Shown: positions 7,961 to 16,686 of the stretch, piece after piece
Layout of the letters: every line of letters begins with the position of its first letter
Position numbering within the stretch: position 1 is the first letter of the stretch
NCBI RefSeq assembly: GCF_036924535.1
Contig: NZ_JAZHRT010000001.1
Span: 992,001-1,056,000, forward strand
DNA length: 64,000 bases
Direction of reading: 5' to 3'
DNA from: Bradyrhizobium sp. AZCC 2262
GTDB taxonomy: Bacteria; Pseudomonadota; Alphaproteobacteria; Rhizobiales; Xanthobacteraceae
Notes under the pieces: model-generated
Database searches by the model: none
Told to the model about the DNA's origin: nothing
Seen by the model: only the letters and a program-made list of their open reading frames with translations
Position numbers and translations under genes: made by a program

Positions 7961-9888
7961 TCCGCGGCCTCCGCCATCAGCGCGTGCCCGCCGAGATCGA
8001 CTACCCGAAGCGTGGTGCGGATGCGCTGGGTGGTGCCGTCCTGGAAGCGGATCATGGTGTCGACGGGAATGTCGCGCTTGCCGCCATAGATCGCGTCGAT
8101 AATATCCGCGTATTTTTCGTTGATGACGCTGCGTCGGACCTTTCGGGTGCGCGTCAGTTCACCGTCGTCGGCATCGAGTTCCTTGTAGAGCAGGAGGAAG
8201 CGCGAGATGCGTTGCGCCGGTGGCAGCGTGGCGTTGACGGCTTCGACTTCCTTGCGCAGCAGCGCATAGACCTCGGGGCGCGAGGAGAGGTCGGTGTAGG
8301 TGGTGAACGAGATGCGGTTCTTCTCCGCCCATTTCGAGATGATCGAGTAGCGAATGCAGATCATCGCGGCCAGCGCATCGCGGCCGGCGCCGAGCACCAC
8401 GGCCTCGGCGACATAGGGCGAGAACTTCAGCTTGTTTTCCAGATATTGCGGCGAGAAGCGCTCGCCGCGCGAGGTCTCGGCGAGATCCTTGATGCGGTCG
8501 ATGACCACGAGCTGTTTGTCGCGGTTGAAATAGCCGGCGTCGCCGGAGTGCATCCAGCCGTCCTTGATGTCGGCGACTGATGCTTCCGGATTCTTGAAAT
8601 AGCCCAGGAACATGTTGGGATGACGCACCACGATTTCGCCGACGCCGTTGACGTCCGGATTGTCGACGCGGAGCTCGATGTCGTCGGCCATCGGCACGCC
8701 GGTCGTATCCGGATCGACCTTGCCGGATGGATGCAGCGTGTACGCCCCCAGCATCTCGGTTTGGCCGTAAAGCGTACGGAGCGGCACGCCCATGGCCTGG
8801 AAGAACTTGAAGGTATCCGGTCCGAGCGCGGCGCCACCGGTCGCAGCCGAGCGCAGCCGCGTGAAGCCCAGGCGGTCGCGCAGCGCGCGGAACAGCAACT
8901 GGTCGGCGAACATCGAACGCTTGTCCTGGGCGAGCGCCGAAAGTCCCGCCTTCATGCCGATGTCGAAGAGCCTTTGTTTCAGCGGCGAAGAATCCATCAC
9001 GCCGGCGCGCACATCGGCGGCGATCGATTCCCAAAGCCGCGGCGCGAACAGCACGAAAGTCGGCGCGATCTCGCGGAAATCGTGCATCATGGTCTCGGGC
9101 TCTTCGACGAAGTTGACCTTCATCCGGCACAGCAGCCCTTTGCCGAGCGCGTAGATCTGTTCCATGATCCAGGGCAGCGGCAGCACCGAAACGTATTCAT
9201 CGTCCGGCCCCTTCGGGTCAAAGGCCAGATAGGTCGCGCAATGTTTCAGCACGCGCCCGGCCGCCAGCATCGCGAGCTTGGGGTTGGCCGTGGTCCCAGA
9301 GGTGGTGCAGAGGATCGCGACATCCTCGCTGCTTGTCGCGTCGACCAGCCGGTCGTAAAGGCCGGCCTCGCGCGCGGCGCGGTCGCGCCCCATCGTGGCG
9401 AGCTTCTCGGCTTCCATCAGCCGCGGATCGTCATATTTCCGCATGCCGCGCGGATCGGAATAGACGATATGCTTGAGGTTGGGCGCGCGGTCGGCCAGCG
9501 CCAGCAGCTTGTCGACCTGCTCCTCGTCTTCGGCGAACACCAGTTTGGCGTCGCCATAGCTGAGAAGGTAGGCCGCTTCCTCGTCCAGCACGTCGCGATA
9601 GAGGCCGAGGCTCATGGCGCCGATGGCGTGCGTTGCGATTTCCGCCGCCACCCAGTCCGGCCGGTTGTCGCCGATGATGCCGATGACGTCGCCGCGCTTA
9701 AGACCCAGTTCGAGCAGGCCGAGCGCGAAATCGTGCACGCGCGTCTGGTAGTCGTTCCAGGTGAAGACGCGCCACAGCCCGAGATCCTTTTCGCGCAACG
9801 CAATCTCGCCGCCGTGCTCCCTGGCATTGAGGCGCAACAGTTTTGGAAAAGTATCTGCCTGGGCGACGCGTCCGGCGTAATCCATCAT
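7957..9888 (-). CDS. Long-chain-type acyl-CoA synthetase (AMP-dependent ligase)
   Basis: Adenylate-forming enzyme that activates an imported carboxylic acid to its CoA thioester. P-loop TTSGTTANPK lies near 195-204, YGQTE and the hinge region SGDAGYFNRDKQLVVIDRIK follow, and the lid lysine region is intact; 643 residues places it with the long-chain (FAA/FadD15-like) group. The ATG at 9888 overlaps the upstream TGA as ATGA and has GGAG eight bases before it; a GTG at 9897 is a weaker alternative. It lies inside an ABC importer operon, overlapping both neighbours, which suggests uptake coupled to CoA activation of a fatty, aromatic or phenylpropanoid acid (inference). Confidence 0.9.
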   Translation of the reverse strand: MMDYAGRVAQADTFPKLLRLNAREHGGEIALREKDLGLWRVFTWNDYQTRVHDFALGLLELGLKRGDVIGIIGDNRPDWVAAEIATHAIGAMSLGLYRDVLDEEAAYLLSYGDAKLVFAEDEEQVDKLLALADRAPNLKHIVYSDPRGMRKYDDPRLMEAEKLATMGRDRAAREAGLYDRLVDATSSEDVAILCTTSGTTANPKLAMLAAGRVLKHCATYLAFDPKGPDDEYVSVLPLPWIMEQIYALGKGLLCRMKVNFVEEPETMMHDFREIAPTFVLFAPRLWESIAADVRAGVMDSSPLKQRLFDIGMKAGLSALAQDKRSMFADQLLFRALRDRLGFTRLRSAATGGAALGPDTFKFFQAMGVPLRTLYGQTEMLGAYTLHPSGKVDPDTTGVPMADDIELRVDNPDVNGVGEIVVRHPNMFLGYFKNPEASVADIKDGWMHSGDAGYFNRDKQLVVIDRIKDLAETSRGERFSPQYLENKLKFSPYVAEAVVLGAGRDALAAMICIRYSIISKWAEKNRISFTTYTDLSSRPEVYALLRKEVEAVNATLPPAQRISRFLLLYKELDADDGELTRTRKVRRSVINEKYADIIDAIYGGKRDIPVDTMIRFQDGTTQRIRTTLRVVDLGGHALMAEAAE

Positions 9889-10706
9889 GCCGCGCACTCC
9901 GGAGTGGCGGGCTTGTCGTCGGGGTCGACGAGAGCCTCGTCCTCTTCACCGAGATAGGCGCGCTTCACATGGGGATCGGCGAGCACGGACGTCGGATCGC
10001 CCTCGGCGATCTTGCGGCCGAAATCCAGCACCATGACACGGTGAGAGATATCCATCACCACGCCCATGTCATGCTCGATCATCATCACGGTCATGCCGAA
10101 CTCTTCGTTGAGATCGACGATGTAGCGGGCCATGTCCTCCTTTTCCTCGAAGTTCATGCCGGCCATCGGCTCGTCGAGCAGGATCAGTTGCGGCTCCAGC
10201 GCCATCGCGCGGGCGAGCTCGACGCGCTTGCGCAGGCCGTAGGGCAGGGTGCCGGCGGTGGCCTTGCGCACCGACTGCAGGTCGAGGAAGTCGATGATCT
10301 CCTCCACCTTGCGGCGGTGTTCGAGTTCCTCGCGCCGCGCCCCCGTCAGCCAGTACAGCGATCCCGTGATGAAATTGTTCTTCAACAGGTGGTGCCGCCC
10401 GACCATGATGTTGTCGAGCACGCTCATATGGTGGAACAGCGCCAGGTTCTGGAAGGTCCGGCCGATGCCTAGCCGGGGCCGTGCATTCGGATTGAGGCCG
10501 GTGATGTCCTTGCCGCGGTAGAACAGCTGGCCTTCGGTCGGCTTGTAACGTCCGGAAATGCAATTGACGATTGAGGTTTTGCCGGCGCCGTTCGGGCCGA
10601 TGATCGAGAACAATTCGCCCTCGTTCACGCCGAATGAGACCTCGGTCAGCGCACGAACGCCACCGAAGCGCAGCGAAACCCCGCGCACTTCCAACGTGTA
10701 AGCCAC
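9885..10706 (-). CDS. ABC transporter ATP-binding protein, LivG type
   Basis: ATPase of the HAAT importer, 273 residues, and first gene of the minus-strand operon. Walker A GPNGAGKTS is at about 37-45, the LivG-type signature reads LPYGLRKRVELARA in place of a classical LSGGQ, and Walker B is LILLDEPMAGM. A longer C-terminal tail rich in acidic residues follows the usual AYLGEE end. Its promoter should lie in the 260-base divergent gap shared with the Crp/Fnr-type regulator gene, which holds a tandem repeat at 10744-10776. Confidence 0.92.
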   Translation of the reverse strand: MAYTLEVRGVSLRFGGVRALTEVSFGVNEGELFSIIGPNGAGKTSIVNCISGRYKPTEGQLFYRGKDITGLNPNARPRLGIGRTFQNLALFHHMSVLDNIMVGRHHLLKNNFITGSLYWLTGARREELEHRRKVEEIIDFLDLQSVRKATAGTLPYGLRKRVELARAMALEPQLILLDEPMAGMNFEEKEDMARYIVDLNEEFGMTVMMIEHDMGVVMDISHRVMVLDFGRKIAEGDPTSVLADPHVKRAYLGEEDEALVDPDDKPATPECAA

Positions 10707-10743
10707 TCATTCCCTCCGGATATGGCGCTTGGGTTGCGCTCTT

Positions 10744-10776
10744 TATCTATCGTTTTGCAATATCTATCGTTTGCAA
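10744..10776. repeat. Tandem direct repeat in the transporter/regulator divergent gap
   Basis: TATCTATCGTTTTGCAA (17 bases) is followed at once by TATCTATCGTTTGCAA (16 bases, one T fewer). It lies 38-70 bases upstream of the LivG-type start on the minus strand and about 190 bases upstream of the Crp/Fnr-type start. A tandem site one and a half turns apart in a shared promoter region is what a regulator binding site or a bent AT-rich element would look like. It is not a canonical Crp (TGTGA-N6-TCACA) or FixK box. The rest of the 10707-10966 gap shows nothing I can name. Confidence 0.5.
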
Positions 10777-10966
10777 TCGCATGCGCGATCCTACATCGGC
10801 AGTGACGGGCAGGCCATCCGACTATGGGTGCCGGCCGATGCCCCGCCTCACGCGTGGTAGTGTCGCACCCCGCCAGCGCGCCATAGGCGGCGCGTGACGA
10901 GGTGGCCCTCCTTAGGGCAATGCGATAGTTTGAAATGTCTTTTGCCTGACAATTCGTCGGGAAATT

Positions 10967-11701
10967 TTGCAAGACAGCACTTCTGCTGCGGTGCAACATG
11001 TTGAGGACGCGACGGTCGATGCGATCATGATTGCTGCGGATTACCTCAAGCGCATCGCGGCCTGGTCGCGCGAACTGAGCGAACGGGAAATCGAGATCGC
11101 CCGCGCCGGCATCGTGGAGAAATCCTTTCGCGCCAACGAATATGTTTTCATGCGGGGAGATCCCTTCGACTACTGGACCGGCATTGTCACGGGTCTTGCC
11201 CGAATGGGTACCGTGTCGAGCAGCGGCAAGGCTGTGACTTTGGCCGGCATGACCGCGGGGGCCTGGTTCGGGGAGGGCTCTATGCTCAAGAGCGAGTTGC
11301 GCCGTTACGATGTGGTGGCGTTGCGCGATACAAGGCTGGCGCTGATGGATCGTAGCACCTTCTTCTGGTTGTTCGAGAACAGCGTCGCGTTCAACCGCTT
11401 TCTCGTCCGGCAGCTCAACGAGCGGGTCGGCCAGTTCATCGGGGCGCTGGAACATGGCCGCACGCTCGATGCCACCAGCCGCGTCGCGCGCTCGATCGCC
11501 TCGCTGTTCAACCCGATTCTCTATCCGGACATGACGCGCCATCTCGAGATCACGCAGGAAGAAATCGGAGCGCTATCCGGTATTTCGCGGCAAAACGCCA
11601 ACCAGTGCCTGAAGCGGCTGGAGAAGGAAGGCTTGCTGCGGCTCGAATATGGCGGCGTCACCATCATCGAGCTCGAACGCTTGCGCCATCATGGCGAGTA
11701 A
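10967..11701 (+). CDS. Crp/Fnr family transcriptional regulator
   Basis: Cytoplasmic DNA-binding regulator of 244 residues. The N-terminal half is a cyclic-nucleotide-type beta-roll (about 40-150, with GAWFGEGSML matching the ligand-loop region), followed by a long dimer helix and a C-terminal winged helix-turn-helix with ITQEEIGALSGISRQNANQC as recognition region. It has a single cysteine, so it is not an Fnr-type iron-sulfur oxygen sensor. A TTG start at 10967 is preceded by TCGGGAA; an internal ATG at 11027 is a possible alternative. It is divergent from the ABC importer/acyl-CoA ligase operon and is a plausible regulator of it (inference from position only). Confidence 0.88.
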   Translation: MQDSTSAAVQHVEDATVDAIMIAADYLKRIAAWSRELSEREIEIARAGIVEKSFRANEYVFMRGDPFDYWTGIVTGLARMGTVSSSGKAVTLAGMTAGAWFGEGSMLKSELRRYDVVALRDTRLALMDRSTFFWLFENSVAFNRFLVRQLNERVGQFIGALEHGRTLDATSRVARSIASLFNPILYPDMTRHLEITQEEIGALSGISRQNANQCLKRLEKEGLLRLEYGGVTIIELERLRHHGE

Positions 11702-11775
11702 GACCAGCCTCGACGTCCCGCAAAATTGAGCGAGGGCGCCATGTTGCCGGTCGCTCTCGTTGTTGTGTTCGCGAG

Positions 11776-11834
11776 CGATACGGTACCGTATTGAAAGTCG
11801 GAACGGCAAGTGATATTGATACGGCACCGTATCA
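11776..11834 (+). promoter_or_regulatory. Promoter of the Rieske oxygenase gene bracketed by two palindromic operators
   Basis: Site A at 11776-11793 is CGATACGG-TA-CCGTATTG (one mismatch); site B at 11817-11834 is TGATACGG-CA-CCGTATCA (perfect 8-base arms). Their centres are 41 bases apart, about four helical turns on the same face. Between them lies a promoter-like pair, TTGAAA at 11791-11796 and TATTGA at 11814-11819 with 17-base spacing, so site A touches the -35 and site B the -10. The palindromes look like TetR-family targets. No regulator gene is adjacent except the Crp/Fnr-type gene just upstream. Confidence 0.65.
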
Positions 11835-11876
11835 CTAATGATCGGTTTTGAGACCACGGCCAGCCGGAGATGTCCG

Positions 11877-13031
11877 ATGAGCAGGCAGGATCAGATCAAC
11901 CTTTTGAAGCGGCTGTTGCATTACGTGGAGACCCGGACCACGGCGATGGCGGATAGCCCCTGGCGCAACGAGGTGTCGGCCTACACGGACGCCGAGCGCC
12001 TCGCCGAGGAACAGCGGGTTCTGTTTCGCAGGCATCCGCTGGTCATGGGTTTTGCTTCGGACTGGCCCGCGCCGGGCAGCTTCAGCACCGACGACCATGC
12101 CGGCTTGCCCGTTCTGATCGTGCGGGGACGCGACGGCAAATTGCGCGCATTCCTGAACGTGTGTCGCCATCGCGGCGCCAAGGTAGCCCAGGGCTGCGGC
12201 AAGGCGCGGCTGTTCTCATGCCCCTATCATGCCTGGACCTACGACCTCGCAGGCCAACTGATGGGCATTCCCGACGAGCGCTGCTTTCCTGACGTGCGCA
12301 GCGAACGCGCTTCTCTTGTCGAACTGCCGCTGTGTGAAAAGTACGGTCTGGTGTGGGTGATCCCGACCGCGGACGGTTCGACGAATTTCGACATCGATCC
12401 CTGGCTTGGGGGTCTCGCCGAGGAGCTCGCTTCGTTTGGATTTGCGTCCTGGTCGTTCTACGACCGGCGTCTGATCCCGGAGACCATGAACTGGAAGATT
12501 GTCGTCGATACGTTCAACGAGGGCTACCACGTCGGCTTCCTGCACCGCGATTCCCTGCGCGACATCCTGCATGGCAACGTGACTGATTTCGAGGCGTTCG
12601 GTCTCAACCACCGCCTCACGTTTCCGCGCAGGAAGCTCGAGCGGCTCAAGGCCGAGCCCGAGGACAAATGGGATTTGATGTGGAATACGACGCTGGTCTA
12701 TTCGCTGTTTCCCAATACCGTTGTCCTCGTGCAGGGTGACCATGTCGAACTCGCGCGGGTGTTTCCCCGCGAGGGGCGCGCGGATCTCTCTGTCATGGAC
12801 CTTGGGCTTTACGTGCCGAAGGCGCCGAGCACCGAGGAAGAGCGCATCCATTGGGACAAGAACATGCAGCTCGTCCTCGATGTTGTTACGGGCGAGGATT
12901 TCCCAACCGGGCGCAGCATTCAGATCGGCCTGACCTCGGGCGCGCAGACGCACACCGTCTACGGTCGCAACGAGCCGGCCATGATCCACTACCATCAGTC
13001 GATGCGGACGGCGCTCGGCCTAAGGGTCTGA
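11877..13031 (+). CDS. Rieske-type aromatic ring-hydroxylating oxygenase, alpha subunit
   Basis: Oxygenase component that would use electrons from a reductase to hydroxylate an aromatic or related substrate. The Rieske [2Fe-2S] ligands are C97-R-H99 and C115-P-Y-H118, and the mononuclear iron site is NEGYHVGFLH with H218 and H223. It is 384 residues from the ATG at 11877, which has GGAG eight bases upstream; the frame is open back to 11838 but that start has no ribosome site. No beta subunit, ferredoxin or reductase gene lies nearby, so its electron partners must be elsewhere. Substrate unknown. Confidence 0.9.
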   Translation: MSRQDQINLLKRLLHYVETRTTAMADSPWRNEVSAYTDAERLAEEQRVLFRRHPLVMGFASDWPAPGSFSTDDHAGLPVLIVRGRDGKLRAFLNVCRHRGAKVAQGCGKARLFSCPYHAWTYDLAGQLMGIPDERCFPDVRSERASLVELPLCEKYGLVWVIPTADGSTNFDIDPWLGGLAEELASFGFASWSFYDRRLIPETMNWKIVVDTFNEGYHVGFLHRDSLRDILHGNVTDFEAFGLNHRLTFPRRKLERLKAEPEDKWDLMWNTTLVYSLFPNTVVLVQGDHVELARVFPREGRADLSVMDLGLYVPKAPSTEEERIHWDKNMQLVLDVVTGEDFPTGRSIQIGLTSGAQTHTVYGRNEPAMIHYHQSMRTALGLRV

Positions 13032-13127
13032 AATTGAGCGGCTTTTGGATTAGACTATGCCTCTCGCGGATGCTATGGCCTGCGCCGCGCAGGGCGCTTC
13101 CGGCGTAGCCGAGACGCGGGGGCCCTG

Positions 13128-13157
13128 AGGCCTGGGGGTTTATTATCCCCCGGGCCT
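13128..13157. other. Strong hairpin in the gmd leader
   Basis: An 11-base-pair stem (AGGCCTGGGGG against CCCCCGGGCCT, one T-G pair) with the 8-base loop TTTATTAT, ending 20 bases before the gmd ATG and just ahead of its GGAGAG ribosome site. There is no T-run after it, so it is not an ordinary terminator. A second small hairpin (GCCTGGCAGGC) overlaps its 3' arm. It may affect gmd mRNA stability or translation; function unproven. Confidence 0.6.
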
Positions 13158-13177
13158 GGCAGGCTCTTGGAGAGACT

Positions 13178-14260
13178 ATGACGGCTCAAAATCCAAAGCG
13201 CGTGGCGCTGATCACAGGCGTCACCGGCCAGGACGGCGCCTATCTTGCCGAATATCTGCTCGGCCTCGGCTATGAAGTCCACGGCATCAAGCGACGGTCG
13301 TCCTCGTTCAACACCGCGCGCATCGATCACCTCTACCAGGACCCGCATTCCCGCAAGATGCCGTTCCTGCTGCATTACGGCGACATGACCGATTCGACCA
13401 ATCTGATCCGGCTGATGCAGCAGATCAGGCCGACCGAGATCTACAACCTCGCCGCCCAGAGCCATGTCGGCGTCAGTTTCGAAAGTCCGGAATACACCGC
13501 CAACGCCGACGCCATCGGCGTGTTGCGGCTCCTGGAAGCGATCCGCATTCTCGGCATGGAGAAGGAGACGCGGTTCTATCAGGCCTCGACCTCCGAACTC
13601 TACGGTCTCGCCCAGGAGGTGCCGCAGAAGGAATCCACGCCGTTCTACCCGCGTTCTCCTTACGGCGTCGCCAAGCTGTATGGCTACTGGATCACGGTCA
13701 ATTACCGCGAGGCCTATGGCATGTATGCCTCGAACGGCATCCTGTTCAATCATGAGAGCCCGATCCGCGGCGAGACCTTCGTCACGCGCAAGATCACGCG
13801 CAGCGTCGCCCGCATCGAAACCGGCCTGGAAGACACCCTCTATCTCGGCAACCTGGAGGCCAAGCGCGACTGGGGCCACGCGCGGGACTATGTCGAGGGC
13901 ATGCACAAGATCCTGCAGGCGGACGCCCCCGATGATTTCGTGCTGGCGACCGGCGAGACCCGTTCGGTCCGCGAGTTCGTCGAGCTGGCATTTGCCGAAG
14001 TCGGCCGCCGCATCGAATGGCGCGGCAAGGGGGTCGACGAGACCGCTATCGATGTGAAGTCCGGCAAGACCCTGGTCAGGATCGATCCCATCTATTTCCG
14101 GCCGACCGAAGTCGATCTTCTGGTCGGTGACGCCAGCAAGGCGCGGGAGAAGCTGGGCTGGAAGCCCAAAACGTCCTTCACCCAGATGGTCAAGGAGATG
14201 GTCGCGAGCGATCTCGAAGAAGCCCGGCGGGAGGCCGCCAATGGCAAGCCTTCCGTTTGA
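13178..14260 (+). CDS. gmd: GDP-mannose 4,6-dehydratase
   Basis: Converts GDP-D-mannose to GDP-4-keto-6-deoxy-D-mannose, the first step to GDP-L-fucose and related sugars, in the cytoplasm. An extended short-chain dehydrogenase of 360 residues: NADP-binding [12 protein letters not shown] at the N-terminus, the Gmd-specific [15 protein letters not shown] region, catalytic Tyr/Lys in [12 protein letters not shown], and the family end with [11 protein letters not shown] and KLGWKP. GGAGAG precedes the ATG. Its end overlaps the start of fcl by 20 bases, so the two form a translationally coupled pair. GDP-mannose could come from the ManC encoded at 57920. Confidence 0.97.
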   Translation: MTAQNPKRVALITGVTGQDGAYLAEYLLGLGYEVHGIKRRSSSFNTARIDHLYQDPHSRKMPFLLHYGDMTDSTNLIRLMQQIRPTEIYNLAAQSHVGVSFESPEYTANADAIGVLRLLEAIRILGMEKETRFYQASTSELYGLAQEVPQKESTPFYPRSPYGVAKLYGYWITVNYREAYGMYASNGILFNHESPIRGETFVTRKITRSVARIETGLEDTLYLGNLEAKRDWGHARDYVEGMHKILQADAPDDFVLATGETRSVREFVELAFAEVGRRIEWRGKGVDETAIDVKSGKTLVRIDPIYFRPTEVDLLVGDASKAREKLGWKPKTSFTQMVKEMVASDLEEARREAANGKPSV

Positions 14261-15185
14261 GCTGAAAGGCAAGACCGTCTACGTCGCCGGTCACCGCGGC
14301 ATGGTAGGCTCCGCGCTGGTGCGCAGGCTGGCTGCCGAAAATATCGAGTTGCTGACCGCGACCCGCAGCGAAGTCGATCTGCGCGATCAAACCGCAGTCA
14401 ACGCATGGTTCGCCGCCAAACGCCCGCAGGTGGTGTTTCTGGCCGCGGCCAAGGTCGGCGGCATCGCCGCCAACAACACGCTGCGCGCCGAATTCCTCTA
14501 TGACAATCTGGCGATTGCGACGAACGTGATTCACGCGGCGCATGCCAGCGGCGCCGAGAAGCTGATGTTCCTGGGCTCGTCCTGCATCTATCCCAAGCTG
14601 GCGCCGCAGCCGTTGCGCGAGGATGCCATGCTGACGGGGGCGCTGGAACCGACCAACGAGCCCTACGCGATTGCCAAGATCGCCGGGATCAAGATGGTGG
14701 AGGCCTATCGCCGCCAGTACGGCGCCGACTTCATCAACGTGATGCCGACCAATCTGTATGGCAGCGGCGACAATTATCATCCCGAATACAGCCATGTCGT
14801 GGCCGCGCTGATCCGCCGTTTCCACGAGGCGAAGCTGTCTGGCGCCAAGGAGGTCGTGGTCTGGGGCACCGGCACGCCACGGCGCGAATTCCTCTATGTC
14901 GATGATCTCGCGGATGCCTGCATCCATTTGATGAGGACCTATTCCGCTGACGAACTGGTCAATATCGGCACCGGCGAGGACATCACGATCGCCGAATTCG
15001 CCCGCGTGGTCGCGGCGACGGTCGGCTATACCGGCCAGATCAGCTTTGACACTTCGCGGCCGGACGGCACGCCGCGCAAGCTGCTCGATGTCAGCCGGCT
15101 GGCGAAACTCGGCTGGCGCGCCAGCACGCCGCTGGAAAAGGGCATCGGGCTCGCCTATCAGGCGTTCCTCGGCGAGACGAAGTGA
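14241..15185 (+). CDS. fcl: GDP-L-fucose synthase (GDP-4-keto-6-deoxymannose epimerase/reductase)
   Basis: Epimerises and reduces the Gmd product to GDP-L-fucose. An SDR-type enzyme of 314 residues with nucleotide motif [16 protein letters not shown], the characteristic [15 protein letters not shown] segment, catalytic [10 protein letters not shown] and [16 protein letters not shown], all as in GDP-fucose synthases. The ATG at 14241 lies inside the last codons of gmd and has GGGAGG seven bases upstream. No fucosyltransferase lies next to it, so the GDP-fucose may feed glycosyltransferases in the polysaccharide region further along or elsewhere. Confidence 0.96.
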   Translation: MASLPFELKGKTVYVAGHRGMVGSALVRRLAAENIELLTATRSEVDLRDQTAVNAWFAAKRPQVVFLAAAKVGGIAANNTLRAEFLYDNLAIATNVIHAAHASGAEKLMFLGSSCIYPKLAPQPLREDAMLTGALEPTNEPYAIAKIAGIKMVEAYRRQYGADFINVMPTNLYGSGDNYHPEYSHVVAALIRRFHEAKLSGAKEVVVWGTGTPRREFLYVDDLADACIHLMRTYSADELVNIGTGEDITIAEFARVVAATVGYTGQISFDTSRPDGTPRKLLDVSRLAKLGWRASTPLEKGIGLAYQAFLGETK

Positions 15186-15246
15186 CGCGGTAAACCCTCC
15201 GCCTCCGGACTGAGAATATCTGTCGGCTTCACGACGCTGCGCGGTC

Positions 15247-15350
15247 ATAGCGTTTTTGAGCGAAGTGGATACCGGTTCGCGTCAAGAAAACGCGTCAAAA
15301 CAAGAATCTAGAGCTCGGTTCTGATTCAATCAGAACCGAAAAGGCTCTAG
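15247..15350. repeat. Interspersed repeat, AGCGTTTT...CTCTAG family, copy 1
   Basis: About 104 bases beginning ATAGCGTTTTTGAGCGAAG, passing through CCGGTTCGCG and AAAACGCGTCAAAA, and ending in a near-perfect hairpin CGGTTCTGATT-C-AATCAGAACCG followed by GGCTCTAG. Two further copies occur at 19249-19362 and 44588-44690. The terminal hairpin and the CTAGAG...CTCTAG arms are kept while bases in the arms co-vary between copies (GGTTCTGATT in two, CTGATCA in the third), which points to selection on structure. It fills most of the gap downstream of fcl. Confidence 0.75.
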
Positions 15351-15400
15351 GATGCACGTGCCCAGGTGGCCACAAGAGCCGCCAGTGCGTTGGAGGAAAC

Positions 15401-16381
15401 ATGAAGAAATTTCAGCGTCGTCAATTTTTGCAACTCGCAGCCGGTGCGGCTGCGCTTCCCCTCACATCCGGAGGCGCGAGCGCGCAGGCCTATCCCGCGC
15501 GGCCGGTTCGCCTCGTCATCGGCTATACCCCGGGCGGCTCGGCGGACCTCACGGCGCGCCTGATGGGACAGTGGCTCTCGGAAAAGCTCGGGCAGTCCTT
15601 CATCATCGAGAACCGGCCGGGCGGCGGCACCAACATAGCGACCGAGCAGGCGCTGCGCGCCACGCCGGATGGCTACACGCTGCTGCTGGTCGCGCCGGCC
15701 AACGCCATCAACGCCACGCTTTACGACAAGCTGCCGTTCGATTTCATGAAGGAGATGGAGCCGATCGCCGGCATCATTCGCTTTCCCAACGTCGTGGTGG
15801 TGCACCCGTCACTGCCGATCAAATCGATTCCCGAATTGATCGCCTATGCCAAGGCCAATCCCGGCAAGCTCAACATGGCGTCTTCAGGCAATGGGTCGAC
15901 GATCCACATGTCGGGCGAATTGTTCAAGATGCTGACTGGGATCAACATGCAGCATGTGCCGTACCGCGGCGGCGCGCCGGCGCTCACCGACATGCTGTCC
16001 GGCCAGATGCATGTGATGTTCGACAACATCCCGACCTGCGCCGAGCACGTCAAGTCCGGCAAGCTGCGCGGCCTTGCAGTCACCAGCACGACACGATCGG
16101 AAGTGCTGCCGGATTTGCCGCTGGTCGCCGATTTTCTGCCGGGCTACGAGGCAAGCGCCTGGTATGGCCTCGCCGCGCCAAAGGGCACGCCGGCGGAAAT
16201 CGTCGACAGGCTCAACAAGGCGGTCAATGAAATCCTGGCTGATCCGAAGGCAAAGGCGCGCTTTACCGAGATCGGCGCAATGATGTTGCCGGGCTCACCC
16301 GCCGACTTCGGCAAGCTGGTGGCCGATGAAACCGAGAAATGGGGCAAGGTGGTCAAGTTCGCCGGCGCCAAGGTGGACTAG
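15401..16381 (+). CDS. Tripartite tricarboxylate transporter-type periplasmic binding protein (Bug/TctC family)
   Basis: Extracytoplasmic solute receptor of the Bug family, 326 residues. The N-terminus RRQFLQLAAGAAALP is a twin-arginine-like signal with cleavage after GASAQA; the mature start YPARPVRLVIGYTPGG and the NRPGGGTNIATE loop are hallmark Bug sequences. GGAGGAAAC precedes the ATG. No TctA or TctB membrane gene is adjacent, so this is an orphan receptor, as is common for the family. Its stop overlaps the remnant of a hemD tail on the other strand (see 16391). Likely ligand is a carboxylate, not determinable here. Confidence 0.9.
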   Translation: MKKFQRRQFLQLAAGAAALPLTSGGASAQAYPARPVRLVIGYTPGGSADLTARLMGQWLSEKLGQSFIIENRPGGGTNIATEQALRATPDGYTLLLVAPANAINATLYDKLPFDFMKEMEPIAGIIRFPNVVVVHPSLPIKSIPELIAYAKANPGKLNMASSGNGSTIHMSGELFKMLTGINMQHVPYRGGAPALTDMLSGQMHVMFDNIPTCAEHVKSGKLRGLAVTSTTRSEVLPDLPLVADFLPGYEASAWYGLAAPKGTPAEIVDRLNKAVNEILADPKAKARFTEIGAMMLPGSPADFGKLVADETEKWGKVVKFAGAKVD

Positions 16382-16390
16382 CTTCTCGCC

Positions 16391-16428
16391 GCCGCGCGCG
16401 GCGGCATCTTGCCGAGCGCCGCCGCCAT
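16391..16428. repeat. Left direct repeat: displaced copy of the hemD 3' end
   Basis: This 38-base block matches 17411-17448 at 34 positions, exactly 1,020 bases apart. Read on the minus strand, 16378-16429 encodes MAAALGKMPPRAAARS and a stop; the intact hemD-like gene at 17404 ends MAAALGKNPPRAAS. The stop of this remnant overlaps the stop of the binding-protein gene, the natural arrangement for two convergent genes. The block therefore looks like the former end of hemD, now cut off by inserted DNA. The 16430-16686 stretch beyond it is AT-richer than its surroundings and shows no gene. Confidence 0.65.
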
Positions 16429-16686
16429 TGATCTCGATCCGAGCCTTGCTATTTTTAGATGTGTCGATGCATAATGACACGAGTTAATTGCTGTTCAACG
16501 CAATATCTTATCGAAAGCGTTCTTGGCTGATTTCCACTGAGACGGAAAAGTAAAATTCGGGACGAGCATCGGCCGCTATTTGGGTTTGATGTAGGCTCTG
16601 TCAATAAAGTCTGATGCAAGACGTACCACGTGCAGAAAAAAACTGCGACAGCATAGTCGTCCCGAGTGATCACTTGGGGAGGGATC

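Noticed and set aside
10707..10966. A FixK/Fnr box (TTGAT-N4-ATCAA) in the regulator/importer gap
   Set aside because: The TTGCAA pieces of the tandem repeat do not have the right spacing or inverted arrangement.
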